Source: Anthonomus grandis grandis
Lineage: Eukaryota > Arthropoda > Insecta > Coleoptera > Curculionidae
Assembly (NCBI RefSeq): GCF_022605725.1
Contig: NC_065549.1
Location: forward strand, 2,232,001 to 2,296,000
DNA: 64,000 nucleotides
Direction of reading: 5' to 3'
The stretch's first letter is position 1. Each line of letters begins with the position of its first letter. The position numbers were made by a program, and so were the translations under genes. The notes beneath the pieces were generated by a model. That model was not told the DNA's origin and searched no databases. It saw nothing but the letters and a program-made list of their open reading frames with translations. Below are positions 23,531 to 34,722 of this stretch, piece after piece.

Positions 23531-23766
23531 CACACCTACCCTTAACCCCCCACCCACCCCACACAACTTACCAGTAAGAAATTCTTTGAAAAAATCATTG
23601 TTTTCCTAAATAATACTCATGAATAACAGCTGGTTTCGCGGTTATTATTTAAAATATAAAAACAATGTTATTAGATTGAATATTATTGACAAAAAACGGT
23701 GATTTTTCAAAAGAATTTCTAACTGGGCAAATGTTTGGGGTGGGTGGGGGGTTAAGGGTTGTGTTG
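23531..23766. repeat. Long imperfect hairpin whose arms carry a G-quadruplex motif
   Basis: The left arm (about 23,531-23,611) and right arm (about 23,690-23,766) are inverse copies with small indels, including TAAGAAATTCTTTGAAAAA against its inverse. The C-strand of the left arm has CCCTTAACCCCCCACCCACC at 23,539. The right arm has GGGGTGGGTGGGGGGTTAAG followed by GG at 23,737-23,758, four G-runs of three or more with short loops. Part of the right arm and loop also recurs as a diverged direct copy at about 23,870-23,950. Confidence 0.85.
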
Positions 23767-24430
23767 ATAAAAAACAATGTTTTTGCAGAAAATATAGATT
23801 CAATGTTTAATTTAATAGCATTGTTTATTTAAATTTGATATAATTTTATATATAGATATTTAGTATAAAAAGCGTTATTAAATTGGATTATATAAACTAA
23901 AAGCATCAGTGATTCTTCAGAAGAATTTCATCAAATTTTTAACGTGTAGTAATCGAGTTTAAAAAGTAGATATGTATGTAAATCCCGTGTACACTTTTTT
24001 ACCGAAATTCTTTTCCTGTACACTGAATCGGATATATACAGTTTAATAAATATACCTTAACCATATACGGTTGATAAATACACCAAAAGCCTAAGCCTTT
24101 AGTTCAAATTTATCTGGCTTATAACCTAAAACTAAACCCAAGTAAATGCTCTGTAATTTTTTTGGGTTCACGTTGAATGATATATGACTCTAGCTATAGA
24201 TCGGAGCATCAAACCGGGTTGCATTTTTAATTTTCTATACAGTTTACTTACGGCATATTAATATAATTTATTTATCTATTATTTATTAGTATTTATTATA
24301 AATAGTACACTGCAAAGAGTGATACTTTTCTCTATTAAGATACCACTATATTTCATTTATAAAGCAGCCATCAAATGTATGTAAAAAAAACAAATATAAA
24401 CGTTTATTATTATTGAAAGAAGCAAAATTT
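23766..24430. other. AT-rich non-coding DNA
   Basis: No gene recognised. A diverged direct copy of the preceding hairpin's loop and right arm lies at about 23,870-23,950 (GTTATTAAATTGGATTAT). Confidence 0.45.
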
Positions 24431-24632
24431 CACTTTATTCACCTCCAAAAATGCCATATTTCAGAAACTAGACAAGATACGACCTTTTGGATGGTCTTAA
24501 TAAATTCAGATTAAATATTTATTGGAATATAAACAACCAGCACCTAGTCCTCTAACAATCATCTTCCAAAGTTTAAGATATTTAATTTTTTAGATATCTC
24601 CAAGCATAGAATTTAATTTTTTTAAATCCATT
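24430..24632 (+). repeat. Partial unit of the CCCCTAG tandem family
   Basis: CCTCCAAAAATGCCATATTT, GATACGACCTTTTGGATGG, CAGCACCTAGTCC and CTCCAAGCATAGAATT correspond in order to the blocks of the 21.7-23.4 kb units. It ends where BEL/Pao integrase sequence begins, so the BEL fragment interrupts or adjoins this array. Confidence 0.7.
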
Positions 24633-26980
24633 GACTGTACCACTTAAAAATAGAATTAGTAACACATTTTTTACAAGATTCAACCCATTAATAGGCCAAT
24701 ATCCCAGCCTAAATGAAGCCAAAATTGCATGTGCTCCTGCATGAGCAAGTCGAATATGTTGCAACCTAATTATCAATTTGGTGACATAGTGTGTTGCTGG
24801 TAGCAACAAGGGATACCTTTGATCATAAGAACTTTCAGCATTTGAAATTCTGCCATTCACTCTTAATAAACTCTGATTATCAATAAACGGAACGAATCTT
24901 ACTGTTTTTAAAAACCAACTGTCCTTTGTCAGATTGTTCAGCAACCTGAACTTGTAAATTTTCAATTTCTTTAAAATAGGATTCATGTTGTATTAACTTT
25001 ATGATTTTTAACCTAGATGCACTCAACTCAGCTACTGAAAGAGGACCATGTAAAATATCTGACCCTTTCCGGGTATTGTTAGTAAACCTTAAGCAAAAAG
25101 CAACTGCTCTTTGCAATCTAGAGAAACTAGAAAATCTTGACCAGTCAATTACTGGTAACAATACATAAGTTTGAGCAAAGGAGACCTTTTTCTGTTCAGG
25201 GATTGAATCTAACTCCATAACCTCATTATTACCTTGATCATATTCCACTGAATAATTTGGATCCAATTAATATCTTGGACCATTCCACCAGATTGCATTT
25301 TCAACCAAGTCACTAGGAAAAATCCCTCTAGCTAACCCATCTGCTGCATTATTTTCTGACCTAATATGAGAGCATGTGAAATTCAAAGTCAACTCCTGTA
25401 TTTCGGAGACTCTATTGGCCACGAATGTTGTCCATCTTGATGGTGAACCTTTTAACCAACAGAGAACTATTTTTGAATCCGTGTACAGAAAAATCGCAGT
25501 CAGAATAGAGACTACTCTTGTATGTACAAGCCTGGATAAAAGTAGTGCACCGCACAATTCAAGTCTTGGAAGCGAAATTATCTTCAATGGAGACCCGCGA
25601 GACTTTGAACAAAGCAAGTTGCTAGTAACTGAATACAGTGTCCTCACATAAATGCATGCAGCGTAAGCAACCAAAGAAGCATCTGCATACCCGTGATATT
25701 CAATTTAACTAACTTTTCTTTGGTCAAATAAACAACGAGGAATCTTTCAACTTTTTAAACAAGATAAGTTTCTAGCCAAAATAAGGCATTTTTCCTTTAA
25801 ATCTATAGGAAGTTCTTGATCCCAACCTATTTTCCTAGACCAAATTTCCTGCAATAATATTTTTCCCAGAACCAAGACTGGCCCTACCTGTCGCAAGGGA
25901 TCGAACATTTGAGCAATATATGACAGAACCCTCCTTTTTGTAAAATTACCCAAATAACTGACCTCTGGTATTAAAATCTTAAAAATGTCCTCCGCCGAGT
26001 CCCAACTAATACCTAAAACTTTACTCGAAACTGTCTCATCCAAAATATCCGTTTCCCTTTCTGGATGCTTCTCAGAAAAATTAATCAATGATTGATCATT
26101 GGAGCTCCATTTATGAAATTTAAAACCTGCTTTACCCAACATTTTTATTAATTGGTCCCTTAATTTGAATGCTTCATTTTTAGTATTCGCCCCACCCAGA
26201 ATATCATCGATATAACACTGCTTAAGTATTGCCATAGAGGCCAATGGAAAATTATTAGATTCATCATAACCCAATTGATTTAAACACCTAGTTGCTAAGT
26301 ACGGTGCAGAGTTAGTGCCATATGTCACTGTCTGCAACTCTATGCACTTGAAATCTTCCTGACAAGAATCCCTCCATACAATGTTCTGTAGATGCCTTTG
26401 ATTGGGATTTACCTTTACCATTCGGTACATTTTTTGTATATCAGCAACAAGAGCAAAAATAAAACTTCGAAAACGACACAAAATTTGACAGTTGAGGTTT
26501 TTGAGGATGCATCAAAAACAACTCGCAGCTTTGTAGTTAAACTGCTTTCTTTAATTACACAATGATGAGGTAAAAACACTCGAAACTCCGCATCAAACCC
26601 AGAATTATTAAAGTTAAAAGGCACTACTTTCCCATGACCTAGAGAAACATATTCCTCGATAAATTTTCGATATTCTTTAAATAGCTTACTGTTATTCTGA
26701 AGCCTTTTTTCCAAAAATTGGAACCGTTTGATCGCCGAACCCAGAGAATTTCCCAGCTTATATAATTCATCAGGTGACCGCAAAGGTAAGTCGACCTGAA
26801 ACTGACCATTTTCCAACCTTTTACATGTGGACACGAAAATTTGTTCACAAGCCTTGTCTTCTAATTTATATATAAAACAATATCTATTGATTTTTAATTT
26901 ATTTATTACCAAAGGATTAATTAAGAATTGAAATAAATGTCCCTCTAATTGACCTGCCCTTGCAAAGAAACATTGCAAAT
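24632..26980 (-). pseudogene. BEL/Pao LTR-retrotransposon pol fragment (RT, RNase H, integrase zinc domain)
   Basis: The minus strand carries, from 26,980 down: an N-terminal pol linker (26,978-26,415: CKRLENGQFQVDLPL, LGSAIKRFQFLEKRL, HHCVIKESS, TKLRVVFDASS); the reverse transcriptase palm (26,481-25,747: ADIQKMY with the first catalytic Asp, YGTNSAPYLATRCL, the BEL/Pao hallmark, and YIDD at residues 90-93); RNase H (25,720-25,267: [20 protein letters not shown]); and the integrase zinc domain with HIRLAHAG and, in another frame, CKKC (24,986-24,650). Breaks: a deletion of about 20 codons with a frameshift near 26,500 between DASS and CRFR; TAA near 25,706; and frameshifts near 24,920 and 24,690. 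Protease, gag, the integrase catalytic core and both LTRs are missing. It is a dead internal fragment. Confidence 0.92.
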
Positions 26981-27200
26981 ATTCATATTTTTATATAATC
27001 AGTAATTTACTATAAATAAGTAATTTAAAAAAGAGGAACAAGGAAGATAAATTACATACCTAAAGGTATACCGATTACGTATGACTTCTACCGCATGTGT
27101 TCACAATAGGTTTCCAAGTGGGAATCAATATAAGAATGTAATGTATCATTATTTATCCACCCTGTATATTTACCGTTAAAACAGCTCAAATGATAATATC
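26980..27200. other. Non-coding DNA with a lone transposon-end-like sequence
   Basis: TCCACCCTGTATA at about 27,165-27,177 looks like the right tip of a TA-flanked mariner-type element. The 9.55-kb CAGGGTGG end shares only its first eight bases, and I found no better partner. Probably an orphan end. Confidence 0.35.
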
Positions 27201-27720
27201 CAAAACGCGCATATGAATACCTGAGTATACGGCTGTCAAATAAATTTAAATTTCGCGCCAAATAAAATAAGATTTTATGTACATTATAATACGCTCCTTT
27301 CTACGGGTTTCGAAAAGCTCTCCCGAAAACGTATATAGTATAGAACGGCTCAGTCAGACAGAGACAGCAACAACATGGAGCCGAAAAAAAAACCTAATTT
27401 GATATGAATAAGTTATTTCGAATAAATATAAAATGAATAAGGCGTCGTCGGGGCGAGCAGAGAGGTAGGAGCGAAAAAAAAAGGGAGAATCGTATATATA
27501 ACTAATATATTATTCTATTATTTTTTATACTCCCGCATAAAATAACGAACGGTAAAGTATAATTTTTTTTTATCCACAGTGGCGGCATCGATACATTATT
27601 TATTATTTCGGTTGTTTGTTGTGCCAAAGTGATAAAGGGGTTAGAGGAGGGACTCGTTTTTAAATAGGATTTTTTTTTTTGGTTAGTTTGGACTTACGTA
27701 GTTATCAATCAGACATATTT
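27200..27720. other. Unique island with promoter-like core
   Basis: Composition is better balanced than the flanks, and CpG is retained (AATAAGGCGTCGTCGGGGCG near 27,440). There is no long open frame. A TATA-like and initiator-like pair is given as a separate entry. The island lies between the BEL fragment and the 174-bp satellite. Confidence 0.4.
27332..27466 (+). promoter_or_regulatory. Candidate core promoter and short first exon
   Basis: TATATAG at 27,332-27,338 is followed by GGCTCAGTCAGACAG. TCAGTC at 27,350-27,355 fits the arthropod initiator (TCAGT). Then come CAACAACATGGAG at about 27,370, a good arthropod start context that opens a 10-codon frame ending in TGA, and a second ATG at about 27,433 that runs into GAGAGGTAGGAG, which resembles a 5' splice site with its GT at 27,465. 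The TATA-to-initiator distance (20 bp) is shorter than the usual 25-30. All parts are short and could arise by chance. I see no downstream exon. Confidence 0.2.
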
Positions 27721-28600
27721 TGTTTTATATATGGGGTGTTTTAAAGTAGTAAAATTTACATTTTTTAAATATGTTTCGGGCCTGTTTATAATATACGTTT
27801 AATTACTTATATCAAGGTTATTTTAATCTTAATTATTTATCAAGTTATCAAGGGCAGACTGTAAAAAATAGGGACGCTGCTCCAGTCACACTAAAATAAG
27901 GTGATCCTTATTTTCCTGTTTTTGCGCACACCCTTAGTGACTATGTAATGAGCGAAATAAAATAGAAACAAAATAAGAAGAGATACATAAAAAGGAAAAA
28001 AATGTCTCGACTTACTCTAGTAATAAATGACGTAAAAGATGTTGATATAAGGAACACCCCAATCAGCTTTAAAAATCAACAAAGTATTACCGAACTAACC
28101 ATTAAATATCTTAAATTTTAAAGAAAACTTATGTTAACTAAAAATAAGTAAAATTAGCAAAAAAGTAACGAAAGGAGAGAAAACGAAACAATATACTTTA
28201 TTAATTTAATAAGTCAACAGACTAGTGCCCAATTTAACCTAAAAAAAATAACACTAAATCATTAAATAAAAAGTCAAGTAAAACATTAAAAGACAGACGC
28301 AATGCATTAACCTTAAACGAATTAAGGAACGATTTAAATCTTGTTTAATTACTATAATTTATTAGAGATCAATGTCTAAGTACAGATTTTATTTTTTATC
28401 ATCACCCTGTTAATAGGAAATCGGTGACCACACAAAAAGCGGTAAAAATGTATCCCTTTCACTTATGGTAATGGTAGGAGCACGATAGTTCAACAATTGT
28501 AGAAGATCTAGAGATATAATATGAAATTAATCAATTTTAAAACAAAAAGCACGTCGTAGTTACACCTCAACTATTTTCAAGCTATTTATATTCCAAAATG
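27720..28600. other. AT-rich non-coding DNA
   Basis: No gene, repeat or motif that I can support. It runs up to the first unit of the 174-bp satellite. Confidence 0.45.
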
Positions 28601-28629
28601 TTGGAGAAATTTAATTTAAATATCGTCAA

Positions 28630-31600
28630 TAACTCAGATAAGTTTTCATGCCAAAATGGGGGTCAAAAGTCAATTTTTTGGCATTCTACCGCGTCTCACG
28701 TCTCTAGTATGTCTTAAATCACCTTGAAATGTTACTTTTCGTATGTAATTAAACCAATCACAGACGTGAACAATCAATTCAACGCGATCGTCAATGATTC
28801 CTGGGTCTCAGATACGTTTTTATGCCAAAAAAGGGGTAAAAAGTCCATTATTTGACATTCTACCGCATCTCACGTCTCTAATATGTCTTAAATCACCTTG
28901 AAATGTTACTTTTCGTATGTAATTAAACCAATCACAGATGTGAACCATCAATTCAATGCGATAGTCAATGATTTTTGGGTCTCAGATACGTTTTCATGCC
29001 AAAATGGGGGTCAAAAGTCCATTATTTGATATTCTACCGCATCTCACCCCTCTAATATGTCTGAAATCACCTTGAAATGTTACTTTTTGTATGTAATTAA
29101 ACTAATCACAGACGTGAACAATCAATTCAATGCGATCGTCAAAGATTCCTGGGTCTCAGATACGTTTTTATGCAAAAATGGGGGTCAAAAGTCCATTATT
29201 TGGCATTCTACCGCATCTCACGCCTCTAATATGTCTTAAATCACCTTGAAATGTTACTTTTCGTATGTAATTAAACCAATCACAGACGTGAACAATCAAT
29301 TCAACGCGATCGTCAATGATTCCTGGGTCTCAGATACGTTTTTATGCCAAAAAAGGGGTAAAAAGTCCATTATTTGACATTCTACCGCATCTCACGTCTC
29401 TAATATGTCTTAAATCACCTTGAAATGTTACTTTTCGTATGTAACTAAACCAATCACAGACGTGAACCATCAATTCAATACGATCGTCAATGATTTCTGG
29501 GTCTCAGATACGTTTTTATGCAAAAATGGGGGTCAAAAGTCCATTATTTGGCATTCTACCGCATCTCACGCCTCTAATATGTCTTAAATCACCTTGAAAT
29601 GTTACTTTTCGTATGTAATTAAACCAATCACAGACGTGAACAATCAATTCAACGCGATCGTCAATGATTCCTGGGTCTCAGATACGTTTTTATGCCAAAA
29701 AAGGGGTAAAAAGTCCATTATTTGACATTCTACCGCATCTCACGTCTCTAATATGTCTTAAATCACCTTGAAATGTTACTTTTCGTATGTAACTAAACCA
29801 ATCACAGACGTGAACCATCAATTCAATACGATCGTCAATGATTTCTGGGTCTCAGATACGTTTTTATGCAAAAATGGGGGTCAAAAGTCCATTATTTGGC
29901 ATTCTACCGCATCTCACGCCTCTAATATGTCTTAAATCACCTTGAAATGTTACTTTTAGTATTTAGTTAAACCAATCACAGACGTAAACCATCAATTTAA
30001 TGCGATCGTCAATGATTCCTGGGTCTCAGATACGTTTTCATGCCAAAAAAGGGGTAAAAAGTCCATTATTTGACATTCTACCGCATCTCACGTCTCTAAT
30101 ATGTCTTAAATCACCTTGAAATGTTACTGTTCGTATGTAATTAAGCCAATCACAGACGTGAACCTTCAATTCATTGCGATCGTCAATGATTCCTGGGTCT
30201 CAGATACGTTTTCATGCCAAAAAAGGGGTAAAAAGTCCATTATTTGATATTCTACCCCTTCTCACGTCTCTAATATGTCTTAAATCACCCTAAAATGTTA
30301 CTTTTCGAATGTAATTAAACCAATCACAGACGTGAACCATCAATTCAATGCGATCGTCAATGATTCCTGGGTCTCAGATACGTTTTCATGCCAAAAAAGG
30401 GGTAAGAAGTCCATTATTTGACCTTCTACCGCATCTCACATCTCTAATATGTCTTAAATCACCTTGAAATGTTACTTTTCGTATATAATTAAACCTATCA
30501 TAGACGTGAACCATCAATTTAATTCGATCTTCAATGATTCCTGGGTCTCAGATACGTTTTCATGTCAAAAAGTGCGTCAAAAGTCCATTTTTTGTCATTC
30601 TACCGCATCTCACGCCTCTAATATGTCTTAAATCACCTTGACATGTTACTTTTCGTATGTAATTAAGCCAATCACAGACGTGAACCATCAATTCAATACG
30701 ATCGTCAATGATTCCTGGGTCTCAGATACGTTTTAATGCTAAAAAGTGCGTCAAAAGTCCATTATTAGGCATTCTACCGCATCTCACGTCTCTAATATGT
30801 CTTAAATCACCTTGAAATGTTACTTTTCATATGTAACTAAACCAATCACAGACGTGAACCATCAATTCAATACGATCGTCAATGATTTCTGGGTCTCAGA
30901 TACGTTTTTATGTAAAAATGGGGGGTCAAAAGTCCATTATTTGGCATTCTACCGCATCTCACGCCTCTATTATGTCTTAAATCACCTTGAAATGTTACTT
31001 TTAGTATTTAGTTAAACCAATCACAGACGTAAACCATCAATTCAATGCGATTGTTAATGATTCCTAGGTCTCAGATACGTTTTCATGCCAAAAAAGGGGT
31101 CAAAAGTCCATTATTTGTCATTCTACCGCATCTCACGTCTCTAATATGTCTTAAATCACCTTGACATATTACTTTTCATATGTAACTAAGCCAATCACAG
31201 ACGTGAACCATCAATTCAATGCGATCGTCAATGATTCCTGGGTCTCAGATACGTTTTCATGCCAAAAAAGGGGTAAAAAGTCCATTATTTGGCATTCTAC
31301 CGCATCTCACGTCTCTAATATGTCTTAAATCACCTTGAAATATTACTTTTCATATGTAACTAAGCCAATCACAGACGTGAACCATCAATTCAATGCGATC
31401 GTCAAAGATTCCTGGGTCTCAGAGAGGTTTTCATGCCAAAAAAGTGGGTCAAAAGTTCATTATTTGACATTCTACCGCATCTCACATCTCTAATATGCCT
31501 TAAATCACCTTGAAAACTTACTTTTCGTATTTAATTGAACCAACCAAAAACGTGAGCCATTAATTCAATGCGATCGTCAATGATTCCTGGATCTCAGATA

Positions 31601-32190
31601 CGTTTTTATGCAAAAATGGGGGTCAAAAGTCCATTATTTGGCATTCTACCGCATCTCACGCCTCTAATATGTCTTAAATCACCTTGAAATGTTACTTTTA
31701 GTATCTAGTTAAACCAATCACAGACGTAAACCATTAATTCAATGCGATCGTCAATGATTCCTAGGTCTCAGATACGTTTTCATACCAAAAAAGGGGAAAA
31801 AAGTCCATTATTTGACATTCTACCGCATCTCACGTCTCTAATATGTCTTAAATCACCTTGAAATATTACTTTTCATATGTAACTAAGCCAATCACAGACG
31901 TGAACCATCAATTCAATGCGATCGTCAATGATTCCTGGGTCTCAGATACGTTTTCATGCCAAAAAAGTGGGTCAAAAGTTCATTATTTGACATTCTACCG
32001 CATCTCACGTCTCTAATATGTCTTAAATCACCTTGACATATTACTTTTCATATGTAACTAAGCCAATCACAGACGTGAACCATCAATTCAATACGATCGT
32101 CAATGATTTCTGGGTCTCAGATACGTTTTTATGTAAAAATGGGGGGTCAAAAGTCCATTATTTGACATTCTACCGCATTTCATCTCTCTA
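28630..32190 (+). repeat. Satellite array, 174-bp unit, about 21 copies
   Basis: CTCAGATACG or a variant falls at 28,634, 28,807, 28,981, 29,155, 29,329, 29,503, 29,677 and so on to 32,116: 20 intervals averaging 174 bp. Each unit holds TGGGTCTCAGATACGTTTT, GTCCATTATTTG, CATTCTACCGCATCTCACG, TCTAATATGTCTTAAATCAC, AATCACAGACGTGAACCATC and GCGATCGTCAATGATT. Two variants differ in the A/G-rich block (CAAAAATGGGGGTCAAAAG against CCAAAAAAGGGGTAAAAAG) and partly alternate. Edge units (28.6 kb and 32.1 kb) are the most diverged, as expected for unequal crossover. Small open frames inside are by-products of the repeat. Confidence 0.97.
29229..29924 (+). repeat. Higher-order dimer (348 bp) repeated twice, nearly identical
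   Basis: The two 348-bp halves (29,229-29,576 and 29,577-29,924) look identical by eye along their compared length. Each is made of one CCAAAAAAGGGG unit and one CAAAAATGGGGG unit. Neighbouring monomers differ from each other by several percent. This is a recent dimer-level amplification. Confidence 0.85.
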
Positions 32191-32379
32191 ATATACTTTG
32201 AATAATTTTCTCTTATTTTCAGGTAGTTAAAATTAAATTTCCAACTGCTTGGAAGTAATTCCTCATTTTTTCCAGTAGTTGTTTTGTATTTACTGAACGG
32301 CTGGTCTTAAAAAAATATATAGAGGTTCCTTCTAACAGAACTAGGAGTCTCTGGTTACTTTAAATGAGCAAATAGTGAA

Positions 32380-32830
32380 ATGAGATTATCTTCTAGGAGA
32401 GCTTTGACGCTGCATCTAATTTAAAAGTAACAACGAGTTATTGAATTGAATTTTTGTTGAAAATAGAGACACATGAGGTTTGTGTAGCCACATTGTTGGG
32501 CGCCAAAGTTTCTATGGAATTTGGATCTAATCGTGTGGTATCGGGAATTGGTGAAAAAAATGAGTGAAAAATTGGATTTCCAGGCCAAACTAACTATGCT
32601 CAATTTTTTGTTTGAATGAATTAAAATAGGGCTTGTCAATAAAGAGGTTCCTACTGAAATAAATCGGAGTTTCTGGCAATTTTAACTGATAAAAAAATGA
32701 GATGAGTATATTATGAGAGAGCCTCAAACCTGTATCTAATTCAAGAGTAATAACGATATACTGATTTTAAATTACGTCTAAAATAGAGACAAATAAAGTC
32801 TGAGTAGCCAACAGAGCATTTTCTTGTCGT
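32380..32830 (-). repeat. Primer-site-like repeat family, reversed copy
   Basis: On the minus strand this reads CAGTAGGAACCTCTTTAT, GTTTGGCCTGGAAATCCAA, CACTCATTTTTTTCACC, ATTAGATCCAAATTCCATAG, TTTGGCGCCCAACAATG, and so on. That is the order found in the plus-strand units at 34.1-37.9 kb. The motif GTTGGGCGCCA lies at 32,495-32,505. A second, weaker partial unit follows to about 32,830. A small frame at 32,639-32,421 is a by-product. Confidence 0.8.
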
Positions 32831-32999
32831 CTTTGTTCAACCCAAGACGACAAAGGCTCAAGATACCCAAATTTCTTCAGATTCTTGATGAGAGATAAGT
32901 TCCGATATTTAAACAATGAATGTATCACCTTAAATCTGTATAAAACACAACTGTCACTTTTTCCAATTAATCTTACTTTATGTAAAAACATGGGGGATT

Positions 33000-33720
33000 T
33001 CGAAGGGTTCTTACGACATGATCGCTATGGATGAGAACCGTTCGACCGTACCAAACGATACCCGTTTATCAAGTAACGAGTACTGCCTGGTTAAGGTGGA
33101 ATATTACGGTGCGCCAAAACTTATTTGCATGATTTTCCATAAAATCATAATGCGAACGTAAAATATATATATGAGCGACTAGGACCCAATAATGTTGGAC
33201 TGTGCGGTAAATGCACGCACCACAGGGCGGCCCTATGTTTGTTTTACGAATGTATGTAATTATTTTCGTTTTTTTTTTTTTGTGAGGAATGGATGAGCAT
33301 CTTGGGTTCGTTTTATTATGAAGAGCAATTGGGGTCTACTCTGATTTTTTTTTTGTTGAAGTGAGTTTTTTTGGTTTAAGTATGCTCAAGAGTTTAGGTT
33401 AAATAGATCTCTGATAAGCCTCGTGTGCGTTTACTTATCATCTATACGTTTTAAGATACACGTCAAGTACGTCCCTGCATCAATAAAATAAATATACAAA
33501 GTATTTAACGATAAAGGAGAAATAAGAAAAGAGAGACGTACGACCACGATGGGTTCGTTTTGTGACCCATACTGGTAGCCACCACGGTCCCAGCAGTCAT
33601 TGTGCACAACGAAAAATTTACGATACAAAAAATTTTAATAATCCGGCATTATATTCGGGGATTTCGAGAGTAGGTCCTCGCCTTAAAAAAAAAAGAAACG
33701 CGTATGGCATTTTTCCTTAA
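33000..33720. other. Unique island between opposite-facing repeats
   Basis: Balanced, CpG-containing sequence. Candidate sites are an octamer ATTTGCAT near 33,121, CCATAAAATCATAA (posterior-Hox-like) near 33,137, and TGCGGT near 33,203 with ACCACA near 33,219 (Runx-like). At 33,540-33,610 the minus strand has an ATG (33,600) opening a frame of about 40 codons with less biased codons than its surroundings, and an overlapping 65-codon frame. Neither resembles a known protein. The repeat family on the left is reversed relative to the one on the right. Confidence 0.4.
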
Positions 33721-34104
33721 TATTAATAATAATTATTATTATAATTCAAGGGGCCCGGCGGACATTTATTATAATTTATTTTTTTTAATATTAAATATAC
33801 GGATTTTTTTTCTCGTATTATGTGTTTTAATAAATAGGCGGATCGTAAAATTTTATTTACGTATTGAAATTAAGGCCGTAACTTTTCGGATTATTTTCAT
33901 AATTTCATGGGCTCGGTTTAATGAACATAGTAGACGGAAATTCCTAAAAAATAATCGATTTACACTTAAAATTATGTTCCTGCTATGTAATATGTCGATA
34001 ACTAAATTAAAAATGGAATGTCCAGATAATTCAGACAGTGCCACAAGAAAATTAAATATTTTGACCAATTGGCAGCATACGAGTTTCAAATATCATGAAA
34101 ACTT

Positions 34105-34124
34105 TGGCGCCCAACATTGGGGCC
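34105..34124 (+). repeat. Best primer-binding-site-like copy
   Basis: TGGCGCCCAACATTGGGGCC. The known 18-base site for tRNA-Lys(CUU) is TGGCGCCCAACGTGGGGC. This copy matches it apart from an AT-for-G change in the middle, the closest match in the window. Other copies keep the first 11 bases and diverge after them. Confidence 0.5.
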
Positions 34125-34676
34125 ACTCACACCTCATTTGTCTTCAATAATTCTTACTTATTACCCTTTAATTAAGATCAGGTTCAAAGGTATCCTAATA
34201 AATCAGTTAAAATAATCAGAGACTTCTACTTATTTCATTAGGAACCTCTGTATATTTTTTAAATTTTAATTTAATTAAAGAAAAAATTGACCATAGAAGT
34301 TTGGCCTGGAAATCCAAATTTGTCACTCACTTTTTTTACCGATTTCCGACATGCAATTAGATCCCAATAATATGAAAACTTTGGCGCCCAACAGTAGGGT
34401 TACTCACACTTAATTTGCCTTTACTCTAGACTAAATTTTAAATCAATAGTTTGTTATTACCCTTAAATTAGGCGCAGGTCAAGACTATCTATTTATTAGT
34501 TAAAATAACCAGAAACTTTTACTTATTTCAGTAGGAACCCCTATTTAATTAAAGAAAAATTTGATAATAGTTAGTTTAGCTTAGAAAATTAAATTTGCAG
34601 TCACAGTTTTAAAAACAACATTTTTTAAAAATAAACCCTCAGTAAATACAATCAAAAACTGGAAGAAATAAAAAAT

Positions 34677-34722
34677 TACTTCCAGGCAGTCCGAAATTCA
34701 ATTTGAACTGCCTGGAAGTGAG
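34677..34722. repeat. Perfect 13-bp hairpin ACTTCCAGGCAGT / ACTGCCTGGAAGT
   Basis: The two arms enclose about 16 bases. The same hairpin recurs at about 35,306, 35,743 and 36,373, and in decayed form near 36,990. The arm half-site TTCCAGGCA is scattered widely outside this array, at 1.8, 2.0, 12.6, 39-44 and 59 kb. Confidence 0.8.

Noticed and set aside
9553..27177. CAGGGTGG at 9,556 and its inverse at about 27,174 as the two ends of one large element
   Set aside because: Only eight bases are shared before the sequences diverge, and several complete elements lie between. Two orphan ends are more likely.
29057..31015. Small frames of 60-67 codons in the 174-bp array
   Set aside because: They recur with the satellite period and are by-products of the repeat.
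33704..34150. 148-codon plus-strand frame
   Set aside because: It runs through A/T-rich DNA into a unit of the primer-site-like repeat (its end covers TTTGGCGCCCAAC), is rich in Ile, Phe and Asn, and resembles no protein family.
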